From contig CM072896.1 of assembly GCA_037013685.1 (NCBI GenBank), forward strand, positions 12,721,444-12,785,443: a stretch of DNA of 64,000 bases, written 5' to 3'. The DNA comes from Acridotheres tristis. Its lineage: Eukaryota; Chordata; Aves; Passeriformes; Sturnidae. The position numbers and the translations under genes were made by a program. Position 1 is the first letter of the stretch. Every line of letters begins with the position of its first letter. Shown one piece after another: positions 1 through 13,476 of the stretch. The notes beneath the pieces were generated by a model, which worked only from the letters and a program-made list of their open reading frames with translations, had not been told where the DNA came from and did no database searches.

Positions 1-3000
1 CAAAGAAGGTTTACAATTATCTCAGATTTTACAGGCAAGGGTCTAATTTTATTTGTATTTATTAAGGGCAGCTGTAGCACAGCAGCACAGGCAATACAGC
101 TGAGTGAGGCCAGTGAGAGACACAACATGTTTAGCATTAAAATGATGCTGAACTTGGAGAGACATCCTCATCTGCAGCTATCCTACACCTAGTGCTGTGC
201 TTGTAAAGTCATTCTTCTGAGGAAGGTTTATATCAGATTTCTTGGTCTGATTGTCATAACGGTTAAAGAATGAATACAGGCCCTGGATATGGGCTCTATC
301 ACTATGAATGTATGGCGAAAATTCAAATGTTTGGACAATTTCACCATCCTATTGCTTTAATACTGGATCAGTCTCATTTATTTTCCAACACATCAATAAT
401 TTCCAAATGAAAGCTGTGTGATGAGTCTCTTTCTTCCTTATATCTATACTGACCTTGGCATGCAAACTTTGCCTTAGTCTTTTAAATTGCTTCTTTAATT
501 TAGGTCATGGAAACTGCAAGTTTTAACTTGTTTACTGACCTCTGCATCCCAAACAACAAAGACAAAAAATCCAAATAGCAAAGGTTCCAGAGTGAAGAAG
601 TACTGACTTGTTTTTGCACTGTAAATAACTCTATTCAACCCTTCTGGTGCACCAAAAGGAAGTGGTTTTTTTTGTCTATTTAATCTCTGTAGTCCTTGTT
701 GTATACATGCATGGAAGTGAAGGAAAACCTGCTCCTACCTGCTACTCCTTAGATCTTACTCATTTGAGCACGTAGTAATCTAAAGCCAAATATTATTCAC
801 CTATTTTAATTGTATCACTGATTTTAAAGAGATTATTTCCTTATCTAAACTGGTCCTAAGCAAGTAAGAGAACTAAATGATACTTAGAGATTGTTCCAAA
901 ACAATATAAACTAAACCAGATCAACTGTCTCGCCAGTTGCTCACACAGAGATTCCAGAAAAGCTACCCATAACACATCAAATTCTTTCTTTTTATTTTCA
1001 TTTTTGACAAACTATTCTTTTACGAACACAAGGGCAGGAAAAAATCAAGTGCCAGATGGTGAGCTAGGGTATCAACTATTGGATCCAACAGTACATTGAA
1101 AGCAGCCAACATTCTCAAGGTAAGACATTTAATAGTATCTGAAAGAAAAAGCACCAAATTTCAGGGGGAAAAAGGAAAATAGAATCAATGAAATAGAGAA
1201 GTGCAAAGCAAATCCACAAAGAGAATCACTGTGTAAACCGAGATCAGAAGAAACTGAAATAGATTCAAGAGAGCTGTTTAGACAGTGACTTTCATTATAA
1301 ATTACATACACAGAGCAAGTCCTGCAAATAACCAGCTTTCCATGCCAGGATAACAGGGAGTCTATATAGAAATTTATGCTGAATTTGTCAGAATTACATG
1401 ACATCTTTGGCTTTTGTGATATTCCTGTGCCTGTTTTTACTGGTATTCTCTTCACTCCCCAAAGCATTACAGAATGTTTCCTCTGTTCCATCCCTTGCCA
1501 CCTCTGCAGATGCATTCACATTACTGAAACCAGTCCTCCATGAGATCCTGGCAGTTTAGAGCAGCCTCAAGCAGAGAAAGAGATAAACACATATTTGTAT
1601 AACTATGAAATGCCTCAGTTGAAGGTAAGCAAAGAAATTAGACTTGGAGAGTTCATAAGGGGAATGCAGATTGTAAAATCCACAGACTCCCTGAGATAAA
1701 AATAATGACCAAGCACTTTCAGCCTTTAATACACTGAAGATCATACAAAATGAGCCTGGCAAAGCACAATACACAGAACAGCCATTTGCAAACACCATAC
1801 CATGCTCAAATCAGGGAATCATTCCATATAACCTCACTGATTTGGGGATTTGTTTTATGATGGGCTATACAGTGGATTTCCAAGTGCACTGTCAAATCAG
1901 ACCCTAATATCTATTTACAAGCTGGATTTGTTTCCTTTTTGAATTTTTTACCAAATCCCAGCTCCCTGCCTGATATTTAAAAGGGCTTTAGATTTCCCTT
2001 TTGCAGTTAGAGGCTTTTAATTTTTTTCCCACCACTCAAGTGTAAGCAACATCTTCAAACATAGAAACTCAAGCAACTACAATGGGGTGACTCTAGACGT
2101 CCATTAATTTAACCAAGACAAACATTTGGCCTGTAGAGAATAAGTAATCCTCTCATGGTCTATTTTGAAATGTTGGTTGAATATAACAGATGCAACATGA
2201 GGACACCTCTAGACTGTGACAATAGGAAGTTTGAGAAAGGCACCAGCTTCATATGAGAATCTCAGTCTTGTCTCCTGAATGTCAGAGAAAAAAATTCTCT
2301 GAGGTCAGTTTATTCTCTAACTATTGATAATAGAGTAATTTTACTTTCTTCTGAAACACATTCTTCTGGTTCCTTCTAGTCATCGGACTAAGTGGACCAC
2401 ATGTGAAATGAAAAGGAAATAACATGGATATTTACACACTTCCATTCATTTATGGACCTAGCAAGAAAATGACCTTGAAAAATTATGTTCTTCCAATTGA
2501 TATCTAATACTTTTCACTATTTTTGCACAGTCTGAATTGAAGACCAGCTGACGTCCAGATGTCCCAGTTTTACATACATACCATCAAAGAATAGGAAAGG
2601 AACATATTCATTTTTATGTCCTTCTACTGTGGTACATAAATGCAGGATAGAAGAAGGGTGGAAAAGCAGAACCATGGCTGAAATTCACCCAGTGTTTTAG
2701 CTATCAGAATTGGCTGACAATATAAACAGAAAGATTTTTCATCCCCTGAAGTGGAGCAGCAGAGTGACAACTACTTTGGGCTGCCAGGACACCTAGTAGG
2801 GCTTCTGCATTTTGAGACACGAGTCCTTGAGGCAATATGACTGAAGGGATGCGGCTCCCTCCAGTGCAGGGTTCTGCTTAAATGCAACACTGAGCCCTGG
2901 AAAAAGATATTAACTCATTCCTCATTTGAGCTGCCAAACGTACCAGGAATACCTGGCAGCAGCTCTCTGCCATGCTGCCAACAATTCTAGGTACACAGCT

Positions 3001-4437
3001 GGCTCTTTCAGTGATTTCAGAACTCAGAGGATTTACAGCACAGCAGAAACAGCAGTGGAGGGACAAAACCAGCATTTGATTTCTCTGCACAGAGGTCTAT
3101 CCCAGACAACTTAAACCCACCCAGGCACAAACCTCCAGAATCAAGTAATGTCCTGCATGGCCCAAGCCCAGGTTCAACTCCCTCTCTATAAATCAGACAA
3201 TTAAACAGCTGATACCAAGCAACTGCCTCTCCCATTCTCAGAATGTTTTATGTTCACGTCACAAACAATCCTGCAAAGCCTTGATAGGTATATTCATTAT
3301 TTATGGTCTGCCATAATTATGTTTGGTACTTCTAGCTTAGCCTGAAGGAGGCAGTGTCATCTGTGCAAGGCAGAACTTATCAATGCTAATGAACTTTTTC
3401 AGGGGTTTTAAAAACTATGATTCTCTTAAAACCAAGAAATTAAAAATGGAAGGAAATTTAGTAAGAACAGCTGGTCTAGGGCAAAACTGGGAAGGGTGCC
3501 ATCAGTTTAAAACATGAGGGTTTGCCCTCAAATTTCTTTCCCCTCCAAATAAAAACTGCAATCTATCTCTTAGTTTCTACTTTTATGGTGTCCATGTTCT
3601 CAGTTATTTGCATAAATTTGCACAGACTTCACTGGAGTTTCTTAATAGCAAGATATTTAAGTAGAAGCCAGTGCTCACCTTCAGGCTGGAGCTAGCTACC
3701 ACTGACTGGCAGCATCTAATCTGCCTGCTTTTGAATGTTGAAAACAAAAAGTGATAAATCTGGATATCTCTCTGTATTTTTTCTAATGCAATTTCAGTGA
3801 GTAAAAATCAAGAAAGTGGCTGGCAGTCATACAAACACCGTTGTTCCTCTTGGTGTATATAAGCCCAGTAGCATCTCCAAGATTATAAAAGGTTGAAAAG
3901 CATTAAGGTCAGTAGTGTAAAGAGGGAAGAGGCCTTCAGACTACATGGTACCCTATGGCTATGGCACAAGTTGTTCAAATCAAGAAACTGGAGAGACAGG
4001 TAAGGTTTCAAATACAAACATTCAGCTTTGAACTGAACCAGTGAAAAAAGAAATAATAAAACAGACACTCAGCAAAGGCTCTTCACAGAATGCCAAAGTT
4101 TCAGATTTTTTTTAAGTCTGCTAATTTGTGTTTATCATCACAATGAAAGGTTGGGCATGGAAAGATATTCAGAACTTAAAAGCTAAAACTGGACTGTCTA
4201 CATTTCATTCTCTTTTTATTAACCATCAGCAAATGTTCTGCACAGACACAGCCCGTGAAAGTAATAATAGATGGAAATTAATTAGATGACTATATTTCAA
4301 TCATGGGGTTTTCTTGACATTTTATACCAAAGGAATGCAGCTCCAGCAGTTTGCAACTGACAGCAATGCCATGAAATTGCACTACAGCCTTGATAATTAT
4401 CCTCTTCATTATTTTTATAATATATAAAGAGATAAAG
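1..4437. other. Unique non-coding DNA, no gene seen
   Basis: This is AT-rich sequence with frequent stops in all frames. The longest open frames (for example 1129-1515 on the minus strand) resemble no protein family I know and lack the composition of coding sequence. The part from about 2740 to 3240 is somewhat richer in GC but still shows no exon. An 11-base tRNA B-box-like word at 3171-3181 has no convincing A box or cloverleaf around it. The last few hundred bases (from about 4260) look like conserved non-coding DNA. Confidence 0.6.
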
Positions 4438-4505
4438 TACAACATCCCCCTTTCATTTTATAATGGTATGCAGTATAATGGAAGCAGCTGAAGGGGGATG
4501 TTTGT
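4438..4505. other. Stem-loop with near-perfect 16-bp stem
   Basis: The arm at 4439-4455 (core CATCCCCCTT) is the reverse complement of the arm at 4489-4505 (core AAGGGGGATG). They pair over about 16 bp with two single-base bulges and enclose a loop of roughly 33 bases that repeats ATAATGG. The C-run facing a G-run stands out in AT-rich surroundings, and the size suits a pre-miRNA-like hairpin or a structured regulatory site. I do not recognise a known miRNA seed, and no expression evidence is available. The pairing is read directly; any function is inference. Confidence 0.5.
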
Positions 4506-6900
4506 CTTACAATGCTACAGTTTAAATCTAGTGACAAGAAGTATCACATTAATGATGCACAGAGAAGAGCACTACAAGCAGCCATCCTTTAATAATTATT
4601 CTATGAAAGCTGTAAACATATGGGATAGATAATATATCCAAAACTTTTTTCTTCCTCTTTCCTTAATATTCAATAAATATCAATGGCAACTCATTAGAAA
4701 GAAAAATATATATTATTTCATTTACATAAATTTCCTTTATTGTTAAAAGTTAATGTAATCAAAGCTTATAAAAACATTGATGACACAGAAAAGTCGATAA
4801 TTTCTTTTGTACAGCAGTACTAAGCAATTGTGCACTACACAAGCCCAGATAATTAATTGAAAGTGGAAGAGTCCTTTTGGATCCAGATGGAGACACTAAA
4901 GCAGTAGAGGTCTTATCGAGTGTTATGGATAACTTTAATTAGAAAGAGTAGTTGTAAAGCAGCAACAATGCCATAAATGGCAAACTCTTTAGAATAATAT
5001 TCAGAAAATATAGTTAGGGAAGTCTCAGCTGGAACATGACAAACATGTACAAGAAGATGAGAAGTTACTCTTTCCCTGTCTGCCACAGAGCCAGCTCAAC
5101 CTACTATATGAACAGCAGAAGTCAGCTCCAGATGGCTACAAAAGAAGTCAGTCTGTTATCTTAGTAAGTCAGAGCTGGAAATCAGGATAACTTCATGAAC
5201 AGCAACTTTGCAGGTAGTTTCAATAGAGAATTCTGAATTAATCCTGTAGAGATATGAAGCACTTAAAGCAGCTGTGGCGAACAGTTACCTCCTGTCTCTG
5301 AGCAAGAAGTTGAGATATTCTCTTGGTGTGACTCAAATAAAAAGTAAAATTTATTTAGTCGAGGCAACATCAGATTCTTAGTCTGAATTAATTTATCCTA
5401 ATAACACCATGATACATGGTTCCCATTGTAGATTGCCTATCTCCATAAGAGGAGCTGGATTTTTATTTTACTAACTAGAGTATCTTTAGAATTTATTTCT
5501 TCAGTCATAACTGCACATAATTGAAAATCCATTGGTAACTTCATAATTTTTTTTGTATCACAAAAGGAATGGGAAACCGTGGTATCATGGCTCCAAATAG
5601 GAATGTTGCAGCCACAGAATACAGACTTGGACAATATTTGCTGCAGTATAAGGACATTAACTTGAGGGTTTCTGACTGAACCCTGTTTTATTATCCTTAC
5701 AACATGCTTGTATGTGGGTGCTCTATGCCACTTATCACACCAGTCAGCCTCCCTGAGGTTTTTTCCACATTCAAGCTTTAAATGGATCTTTTAAAACTGA
5801 AAAAAAAGCCAGAAATATTTGGCTCTTTGCCCAGCTGTTGTACAAATCATAAAACATATCTTTCTGCATTTTTAAAGCAGTGTGTTCTTTTAAACATACC
5901 TGACAGCTCTGTTTTGGCGACACGTACACTTTTGCAATGAGTTTTGGGTGAATCTATAACTTCAGTCACTCACTCATCAATTTCTGTGTCACACACCCCA
6001 GCTAAGCCTGTAGTTTTCTGGAAACATGGATACAAGTCTATGGGCAAGGGCAATGTCTGCTCTGCAGCACAGAAATCTAGAACATAGGGTAGGCAGGATG
6101 CTAAATACAAATCATCTATGAAACCCACGCATCCATGGCACTGCCAGTGTGTTCTCTGCTCAGACATGACAGAGCTGATGCTTCCTCACCACAAAAGGTT
6201 CACAGTGCTCGTGGTGCAGAGCTGGTCCACAAGTGTGTGAGTTCAGAGCTGTCAGATCTCTTGTGCACACAGAGATCAGCTCAATGTGCACAGCACAACT
6301 CTGAGAAAAAATGAGCCACTGCAATCTTGCCCAGTGACACAGTGGAAGACAGCCTTTAAACATTCTTAGAGCCAACTTTATCACTAGGGGAAAGCAATTT
6401 TCTGTTCTAAAACACACTATGGCTCTTCAAGAATGCACTATTCAGTTGGGTGTATACCCCAGGCATTTATTTTCATCCTTGTTTTTCTATGGATCAGAGC
6501 AGAGATGGTATTTTAGGGCATACAAGGAATAAGGCAATACTAGCTTTTGATCCTAAAGAACAAAAGGCCAGCATTAACCTATGTGCAAAGACAGAAGAGC
6601 TGACAAAATGGGGAGGCGGGAATGGGGGAGAGGGAGAGAGAATCTGGCAGATCTTTGAAGTAATCCAAGGTCAAAAGTTTCCCCTTAAGAATATATGAGC
6701 AATGTGAACTTACCGTACCCAGGAAGCCACCTCACAAGGTAAACACTTTCAGAAGACAAGTCCTTGAAACTCTTCATAGTGTCAAAGGTTGAAATGAGCA
6801 AAGTGGCAGCTGGTTCAAGGCATTTCTCCTTTGAAATTTCCAAACTTCCTTAATTTTCTGAGACATTTGGCAGATAATGACAACAGCTCCCTAGGTATAT
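4506..6900. other. Unique non-coding DNA, no gene seen
   Basis: AT-rich DNA without a recognisable exon, RNA gene or transposon. The open frames present (under 90 codons) have no familiar motif and overlap on both strands, as expected by chance. Confidence 0.6.
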
Positions 6901-7046
6901 AAAAAAAAAAAAAGAAGAAGAACCTACATCCTTGAAATAAATAAAGGGATTCAATATAAAACAAAAGGAAAAGAAAAACCAGAAAAACCCTCTGCACCAC
7001 TCCCACAAAAAAAAAAAACAAAACAACAAAAAAACCCAAACAAAAC
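6901..7046. repeat. A-rich low-complexity tracts
   Basis: A run of 13 A at 6901-6913 continues into AAG units. A second A/C-rich stretch at 7005-7046 is built of A-runs split by single or triple C. The minus-strand open frame across this stretch, rich in Phe and Val, is a product of the low complexity and not a gene. No polyadenylation signal or retrocopy body is visible beside it. Confidence 0.85.
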
Positions 7047-10000
7047 TCAGCAGTCAGATACTTCTAAAAAATTAATGTGACTTGTGTATCCAAAAGTGTG
7101 AGATATCAAAATTGCCCATTAGAATACAATCAGAGAGTGCTTTAGAAAGAGCTGAAGCATTGAAGACCTTCCCACCCATCAGGTGTTCATTATTTGCCTC
7201 AGCTGAATTTCCAGAGCAGCTTCCATGATCTTGCCAGTGCCCAGCCTGCTCACATTGCTCTCCAAGCAGTTTATGCTTGGAGGGTAAATTTACACTGAGC
7301 TGACAGTGGGTGTGCACACAAATGCTTTTAGCAATTTAGCAAAGAGTTAATGAAGGTTACCTGAAAGGAAAAAACACATCCCCATCTTAAATTGCAGAAT
7401 TTTGTACTTTTATGTATAAACATAAGAAAATTCAGACTTATGGGAACAATACTGTAACAACACTTCCAACAGCTGTTGCTTAAATAGACATTGTTTTCAT
7501 TTATTAAAACTAAAGTTAGTATTTTCATTTTTTCCATTGCTAAATCAATAGGATATTAAGCACATGAAAATCTTTAGCACGTGGATATGACCATTAGATT
7601 AGGCCTGTTCACATAGGTACTACAATTTCCCACTGACTTGAGTACTTAAAAGAAATCTACAATTAGAAGAGAAACAAAGAGAGGAAGTTTCTTAAAATGA
7701 AAGCTTGAAGAGACATAAAGTATACAGCAGATACACTACCAGATTTCTTCATATGGAGGCACTGCTGCAATAGTGTTGTTTCTTCAAAGTGATAACCCCT
7801 CAACAACATAAAAATATACAGATTTTCAAACACAGTGAAATATTTTCTAATATGAACATCCTAAAAAGGGGAAATCAATAAATGGCATGAAAAACTTCAA
7901 AGACGGACCTCCTGTCAATGACAGAGGTTCTTCAGCAATGTAAAGTCTTTGAAGAAGGACTCCCAGTGCTGGGAAACCTTTGAAGTGACAGAAAGCAGAC
8001 ATTTATAATTACAGAAAGGTGCGGTGTCCAGCAGAGATAGTAAAAAGATATAACTGGGGTATGTGTGGGGGAGGCTGAGCAGTGGCTTGGGCCCTGGGTG
8101 ACCCTGCTCACTTGAAGCCTAAAAGCCTGCAAGGTCAAGCCTATATCCATATGAAAGAGACAATTTGTGAATTGGAGATGTGGGTAGGGCTTAGAAACCA
8201 AATTACTGGAGCTTTCACACTTCTGGCATATGTTTATTAAACACGGCATCTCTCTTTTCTCACTACCTCAGATTCCAGCACACACAAACCCACACGGCCC
8301 CTTCCCACTTTGCAGCCCACAGTTCCCCTGAGGAGAGAGGGAGGCTTGCTATGTCCATTGGCTCAGAAGCTGACTTGAAGTGAGGCAATCTAGCTTTACT
8401 TATATTTATCTATATGGTTTTCATGAGTATGTCACTCCTGAAATTTTTGCTTCTTTCTTCTCCCTCCTTCCTGTTCATTTCTTGATAAAGTGATATAGAA
8501 ATCCAAACTGAAAAATTACATTCTGGAAGAAAACAGAACTGTATGGATTCTAGAGTTCTTTGAATTCTTGTGTGCTTGAAAGGGCAAATGTGAAAGTGTA
8601 ATTTACATTAATAGATTTTTGTCTTCCCCTCAGACTAAAAGGCAAGTCTCTGCTGTGTCTTTGGAGCAGAGCTGTGTCTGCCCACACTCTGAGAGCAAAG
8701 GCATTTCAGCATGGCACTTGTGTGCCCAGCTGAGAGATAGAGGAAATGGTTCACACTTGTCCCTGCCTTTCATATATTCACAGATCCAGGCTCTCCTAAA
8801 GCACAGGGTCAGGTCTCTTGCTTATATGCCAAAGATCACAGAGCTACATTCCAAACATTAATTTTTTGTTATTTTCCTATCATTGACATGCTAAAAACAT
8901 AGCACTTACAGAAAAAAAATCATCTTCTGATGCCAGCCAAGATTTCGTGGGAAGATGAAATGAAAGACAAGCAAATGAATCAGCAGATGGTCTCATCTTT
9001 TTGAACTCATCTGCTCTTTCTTGTATAAGACCAGGACCTGAAGGCAGAACTGCTCACAGTGGGCTGAAATGGGACCCCAGTCAAGTTGTCTGTATTCCTC
9101 TGCCCTGGTGTGAGGAGGACACCAGAGGTTCCTCTTCCTCAATGACTTAGAGCTCCACCTGTCAGCCTCAAATCCGTACTGTCCCTTGGCTACAAGGAAG
9201 TGAGCTATCAATAAACACCAGCTCCCACAGTCTTACATAGCTAAGAACCTCCAAGCAAAGGCTGGGAGAAGATGGCACCCTTTAAATAAATGAAATAAAT
9301 GCATAAACAATGATGCTTGATTGCTTTTACACACACAAACATCCACAGATTTCAAACCAGCGAGTAACCCAGCTTATGAAGGGGAAAACTGAGGCACTGG
9401 AAAGAAATTCAGGCTGGCTTTGTAGAAAATGAAATCTTAGCACAAACATACCAACATTTATTAATGCAGGAAATTTGGAGTATTCAGCATTGAGTCTATT
9501 TTCGTCTTCACATAACTTCCAGTCCCAGGTTAAGGTCAGAACTGGAGAAAATAATACCAAAGTCCAGTGGAGTCTTCAGAGAATTGCTGAAGCTTATTTT
9601 GTTGAACTCTTGTTTTGCTGGCCAGACAGCAATCATGTAATTAGGATAACTATGCAATAGTGTTTTTAAGGGAGTGCTATAGAGAAAGACTCAAACTACA
9701 GTACATATAAAAGCACTGTATTTGTTTTCTCATGCATCAACAATTTAGTTTTCTTCTGTTCAGGAGGCTGGCCTGAAGGGAATGGAAATCACAGAGATTA
9801 TTACCTTTTTATAACTATCTTTCTAAAAGTTATGGCATCGGCTACATGAGGTGTGTAGTAAAAAGGAAAAAAAATCCTAAATGCCAATGGAGCGACCGTA
9901 TGGAAACTCAGAAGCAATTATCATGCAGACAAAATTTTTAAGAGTAGTGATGAAATTAAGCATTATTGCCAGAAGATGTTTACTAAAAATATCTTTCAGG

Positions 10001-13000
10001 TCTTTCAAAATTTTGCTTGGAGGATTTGGCATGACAAAGAAAGCAGATGTCAGATAACACATAACACATCAAGAAAACAATAATATATTCTGAGCTTAAG
10101 AGTCCTGCTGGTGATATGGGACAAAAATATGCCTGGGCAATCTGAAATAGCTTTTAAATAAAACAAAACCAAAACAAATTGAGATGTTTTGAAGTGCCTA
10201 CATAACATGTAAATTTTGTGCTACAAAAAGTTAGGCAACAGACAGGATAAACTCAGCAAAAACTGATATTATCCAAATGCAACAGATAAGTGGAAATTGT
10301 TTTCTGATGTGTAGTATTTGTTATCTGTGTAATTTGCACTATAAGATTCAGACCATTCTGAAGCAAGGTACACAGTGCTGTTTACACCACAGCTGTTAAA
10401 TGCCAACACTTCCATATAGTAAGCCCCCTAAATCCACAGCTGGACATCATTTAAAGAGGAGGGTGTAAACATAAAGAATTTTTTCAGCTGAGAAGTAAGG
10501 ATACATTCCTCATGGCTGCTGAATGAACAACATGGCAAGATGCACACCCTTTCAGATACCTGCCTTTTCTCCTTCTGTCCCTGTTACTGGGCTCCTTCAG
10601 AAGTCACATACAAGTAGTTTCTCTCTCACTCACCCTGGATTCTAGGATATTTCCTGGTCAGTTTAGCAGAGCACAGGTTACTAAGAGCAGCAGCTTTCCC
10701 CCTGGGCAGGATGAGGACACAGTGCCTGCTGATTATTTCAAAGGCAGCAGCAGTGCCCCCCTTGGGCAACAGCACAGTACCAGGGGTCATTGTACCACCA
10801 GAGCCATTGGGATAATGTCTTGTTTGTAAATAAGGCAGAGAAAAACAAAATTATGTTGAGTGCACTAATTACACACAGGGACATCCTGTATTGCAAGAAA
10901 GGGATCTGAGTGACCATTCACTGAGGAGCCAGTGGTGGGGTTTTAAAAATAGGAACAAAACCAACCTGAATTTAATAACATAAAACAAACTAAGAGCAGA
11001 GAATACTATGATTCAGAAGAAGGAGGTTGCAATACCACCAGTATTTCTGTCAAATGGAAAAACCTCCAGGCTGATTTCCAGGGCAGACAGCTGCTATCAT
11101 TTATGTTACAGGTAACAGGAACTTAACAGGCTCAGTGGGAAGATAGGAGGGACTACACTATTCCTGTGTTTAAAAGGAAATATTGTCAAATTTGGCCACA
11201 GTCTGAAAACCAAGAGGAAAAAACAGCATAGAATTACCTTAAGTTACATGCTTCGCTGATATTCCAGGTTTTTACTGTAGATGATAATAAGTTTGGTGAG
11301 TTTGCCAAGATGTCATCTTTGTCATATTCCTTTTTGCTGTTCTTTCCTTATATTTTCCTGAGAACACAAGAATCAGATTTATGAAAAATGTATGCTGTTG
11401 TCAAGTACATACAAGTAATTTCTGTGAAGTGTTAACTAAGAAGGACTTATCTGCCAAAATTTAAGTATATGTTTGTTTTAAAGCACTTTTTATTTTCATT
11501 CTACTGTGAGAATCATCAAAATATGATAATATATTGTTTAAATTCTAAGCTTCAAATATAATAAACTAACCTGAGACAGGACTAATGCTGAGAACTCAGT
11601 AGTTCTTCTTATACCCATTGCATTTCAGGCTCTTCTCAAGCTCCAAAATGTACTTCGGATTCTTGAGATGTCTCACAAAAATAACAAACAATCAAAACCA
11701 AAACACAGACTTTCCATTTTTTTCAAACATCAGTCAGAACACATTGCTTACTTCATAAGATAGCTTTTTCCAAAAATATAAGAGCTGCACACAATGAAAT
11801 ATTGGAATGCTGTATTAGCAGCTAATAGTGTAAATCTATAACAAGCAGACATTATAAAACTCTCCAATACAGAGTCATTGAATGCATTTAATTCTATCAG
11901 GTAATACTTATATACAAGTTCCATAATAAGTTCTTTCTTAAAAAATATTGCTTAGAAAGAAGGACATAGATGAGATGTTTAGTATTCTCTATGCAGCAAA
12001 TCACAAATAGGAGAGAATCCTTTGCTCTGACAAGTGTATCATGTTATGGTCTTATCCTGCAAAAGGTGATGCATGTGTGAAATCCAAAATCAGTAATTTC
12101 AAAACAAATTTTATCAATATTAATTAAATCTACATTTGAGTATTAACTGCTTAGCAGGATTGATTTAACAGAACAGAAAGGAGAGAATAAAAGTCATCAT
12201 GGAACAGAAAATGTTGATCAGTTTAGTTTCAGCTTTCTCAGGACTTTTTCTGCTTCTGGCTCCAATCTGTGTGTCCCCCGTGCAAGACAAGAATTTGAAA
12301 TGAAAAGGAGTGGACAAGAGTAAGACTTCAAAGACCACAGCACCAAGATTTCTATGGTTTTTCAGACATTAAGTATTAAATGGATATTCAACATTTAGCA
12401 GTGAAAAGGAAGCGAAATATGTCAGATATAATATGGGATAGACCCAGATCCAGAATTTTCTGGAATAGCAGACAGGTCAGCAGAACACAGCCTCTTAAAT
12501 GGAACTAAACTGCTGTGTGGAGGCAACTGAATGCTCCTGCAGCTCATGGCATGTGGGGACCCAGCTCTGAAGTGCAACCCAGAAAATCCCTCCCAGTTCC
12601 TGTAAGCACCGATGTGTTTTGTCTGCAAGTTTCCTATGAACACCTCGAGAATTGTCCCTTCACTCTGGACAGGTGAGTGCATTGATTTAGGATCCTCAGA
12701 TTACAGGATATACTGTGGAACAAATTCAACATGCCAATCTCACTAAATATAGCAGCTGCTAAAAGTTCCCTCAAAGACTTGAACAATAAAGCTTACTGTC
12801 ACTTTTAGTCCCACTGTGTTTATTCAGGATTTGGAGGATAGTAACATTGCTTTCTGCACTGAAGTGATGCCCAGTGAAGCCCCCTAGCTACTGGGATTTA
12901 TTAGGAATTAAGTGATTATCCACTTACATATGTCTAAATATATATATGTGCTTTTATGGAAAGGGGCCAGGGACAACAATCTCCAGGTCACTGAATTGTT

Positions 13001-13460
13001 GTGCTGCTCCCTGAGTGTCTGGTCCTCTGCTCAGTCAGACTCATTTCTCTCTGGCTGAAGGATCATCCTTCTCTCCAAAACCAGGATTCAGCCACTGCAT
13101 GACAAAAGCCTGAATCCCACATCCTGAATGAGCCAGATCACAGCCTGGGTGTGCATTTCTACCCCAGAGCTCAGGAGAATGTATTATGGTCACACTGTGT
13201 CTCGGCAATGGTGACAACCGCCCTTCCTCAGGCTGTTGGGGTGGGAACAGACCCAAACAATTAGGAGGTGTAGCTGCTGGGATGAGAAGGGTTGTCTATG
13301 ACACCAGACAAAATGAATACAATTCCCACAGCTGCTAAATGACAAAGACTTCAGAGACACCACTCCTTCACTTTGAAGGATAGCAGGATACAGAACAGGA
13401 GGGGAAGAGGTGAGCCTCATCCTTGAGGAAGGATGGCTACTTAGACTCTCCTCTCTGCTG
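7047..13460. other. Unique non-coding DNA, no gene seen
   Basis: Mostly AT-rich unique DNA. Slightly GC-richer patches occur near 8010-8130, 9030-9200, 10560-10800, 12480-12680 and 13000-13420. The plus strand has a strong splice-donor-like word (CAG followed by GTGAGT) at 12670-12678, but no convincing exon could be built upstream. No transposon was recognised. Confidence 0.55.
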
Positions 13461-13476
13461 TTTTTTTTTTTTTTTT
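13461..13476. repeat. Poly-T run (16)
   Basis: Uninterrupted run of 16 T. It gives a Phe-rich stretch in the overlapping plus-strand open frame, which is otherwise unrecognisable. Confidence 0.95.

Noticed and set aside
3167..3185. tRNA or tRNA-derived SINE (GGTTCAACTCC at 3171-3181)
   Set aside because: No A box at the right distance, no cloverleaf, no recognisable SINE body or tail.
12420..12678. Exon ending at the CAG/GTGAGT donor near 12672
   Set aside because: No open frame on the plus strand with recognisable protein and no clear acceptor. Donor-like words are expected by chance at this scale.
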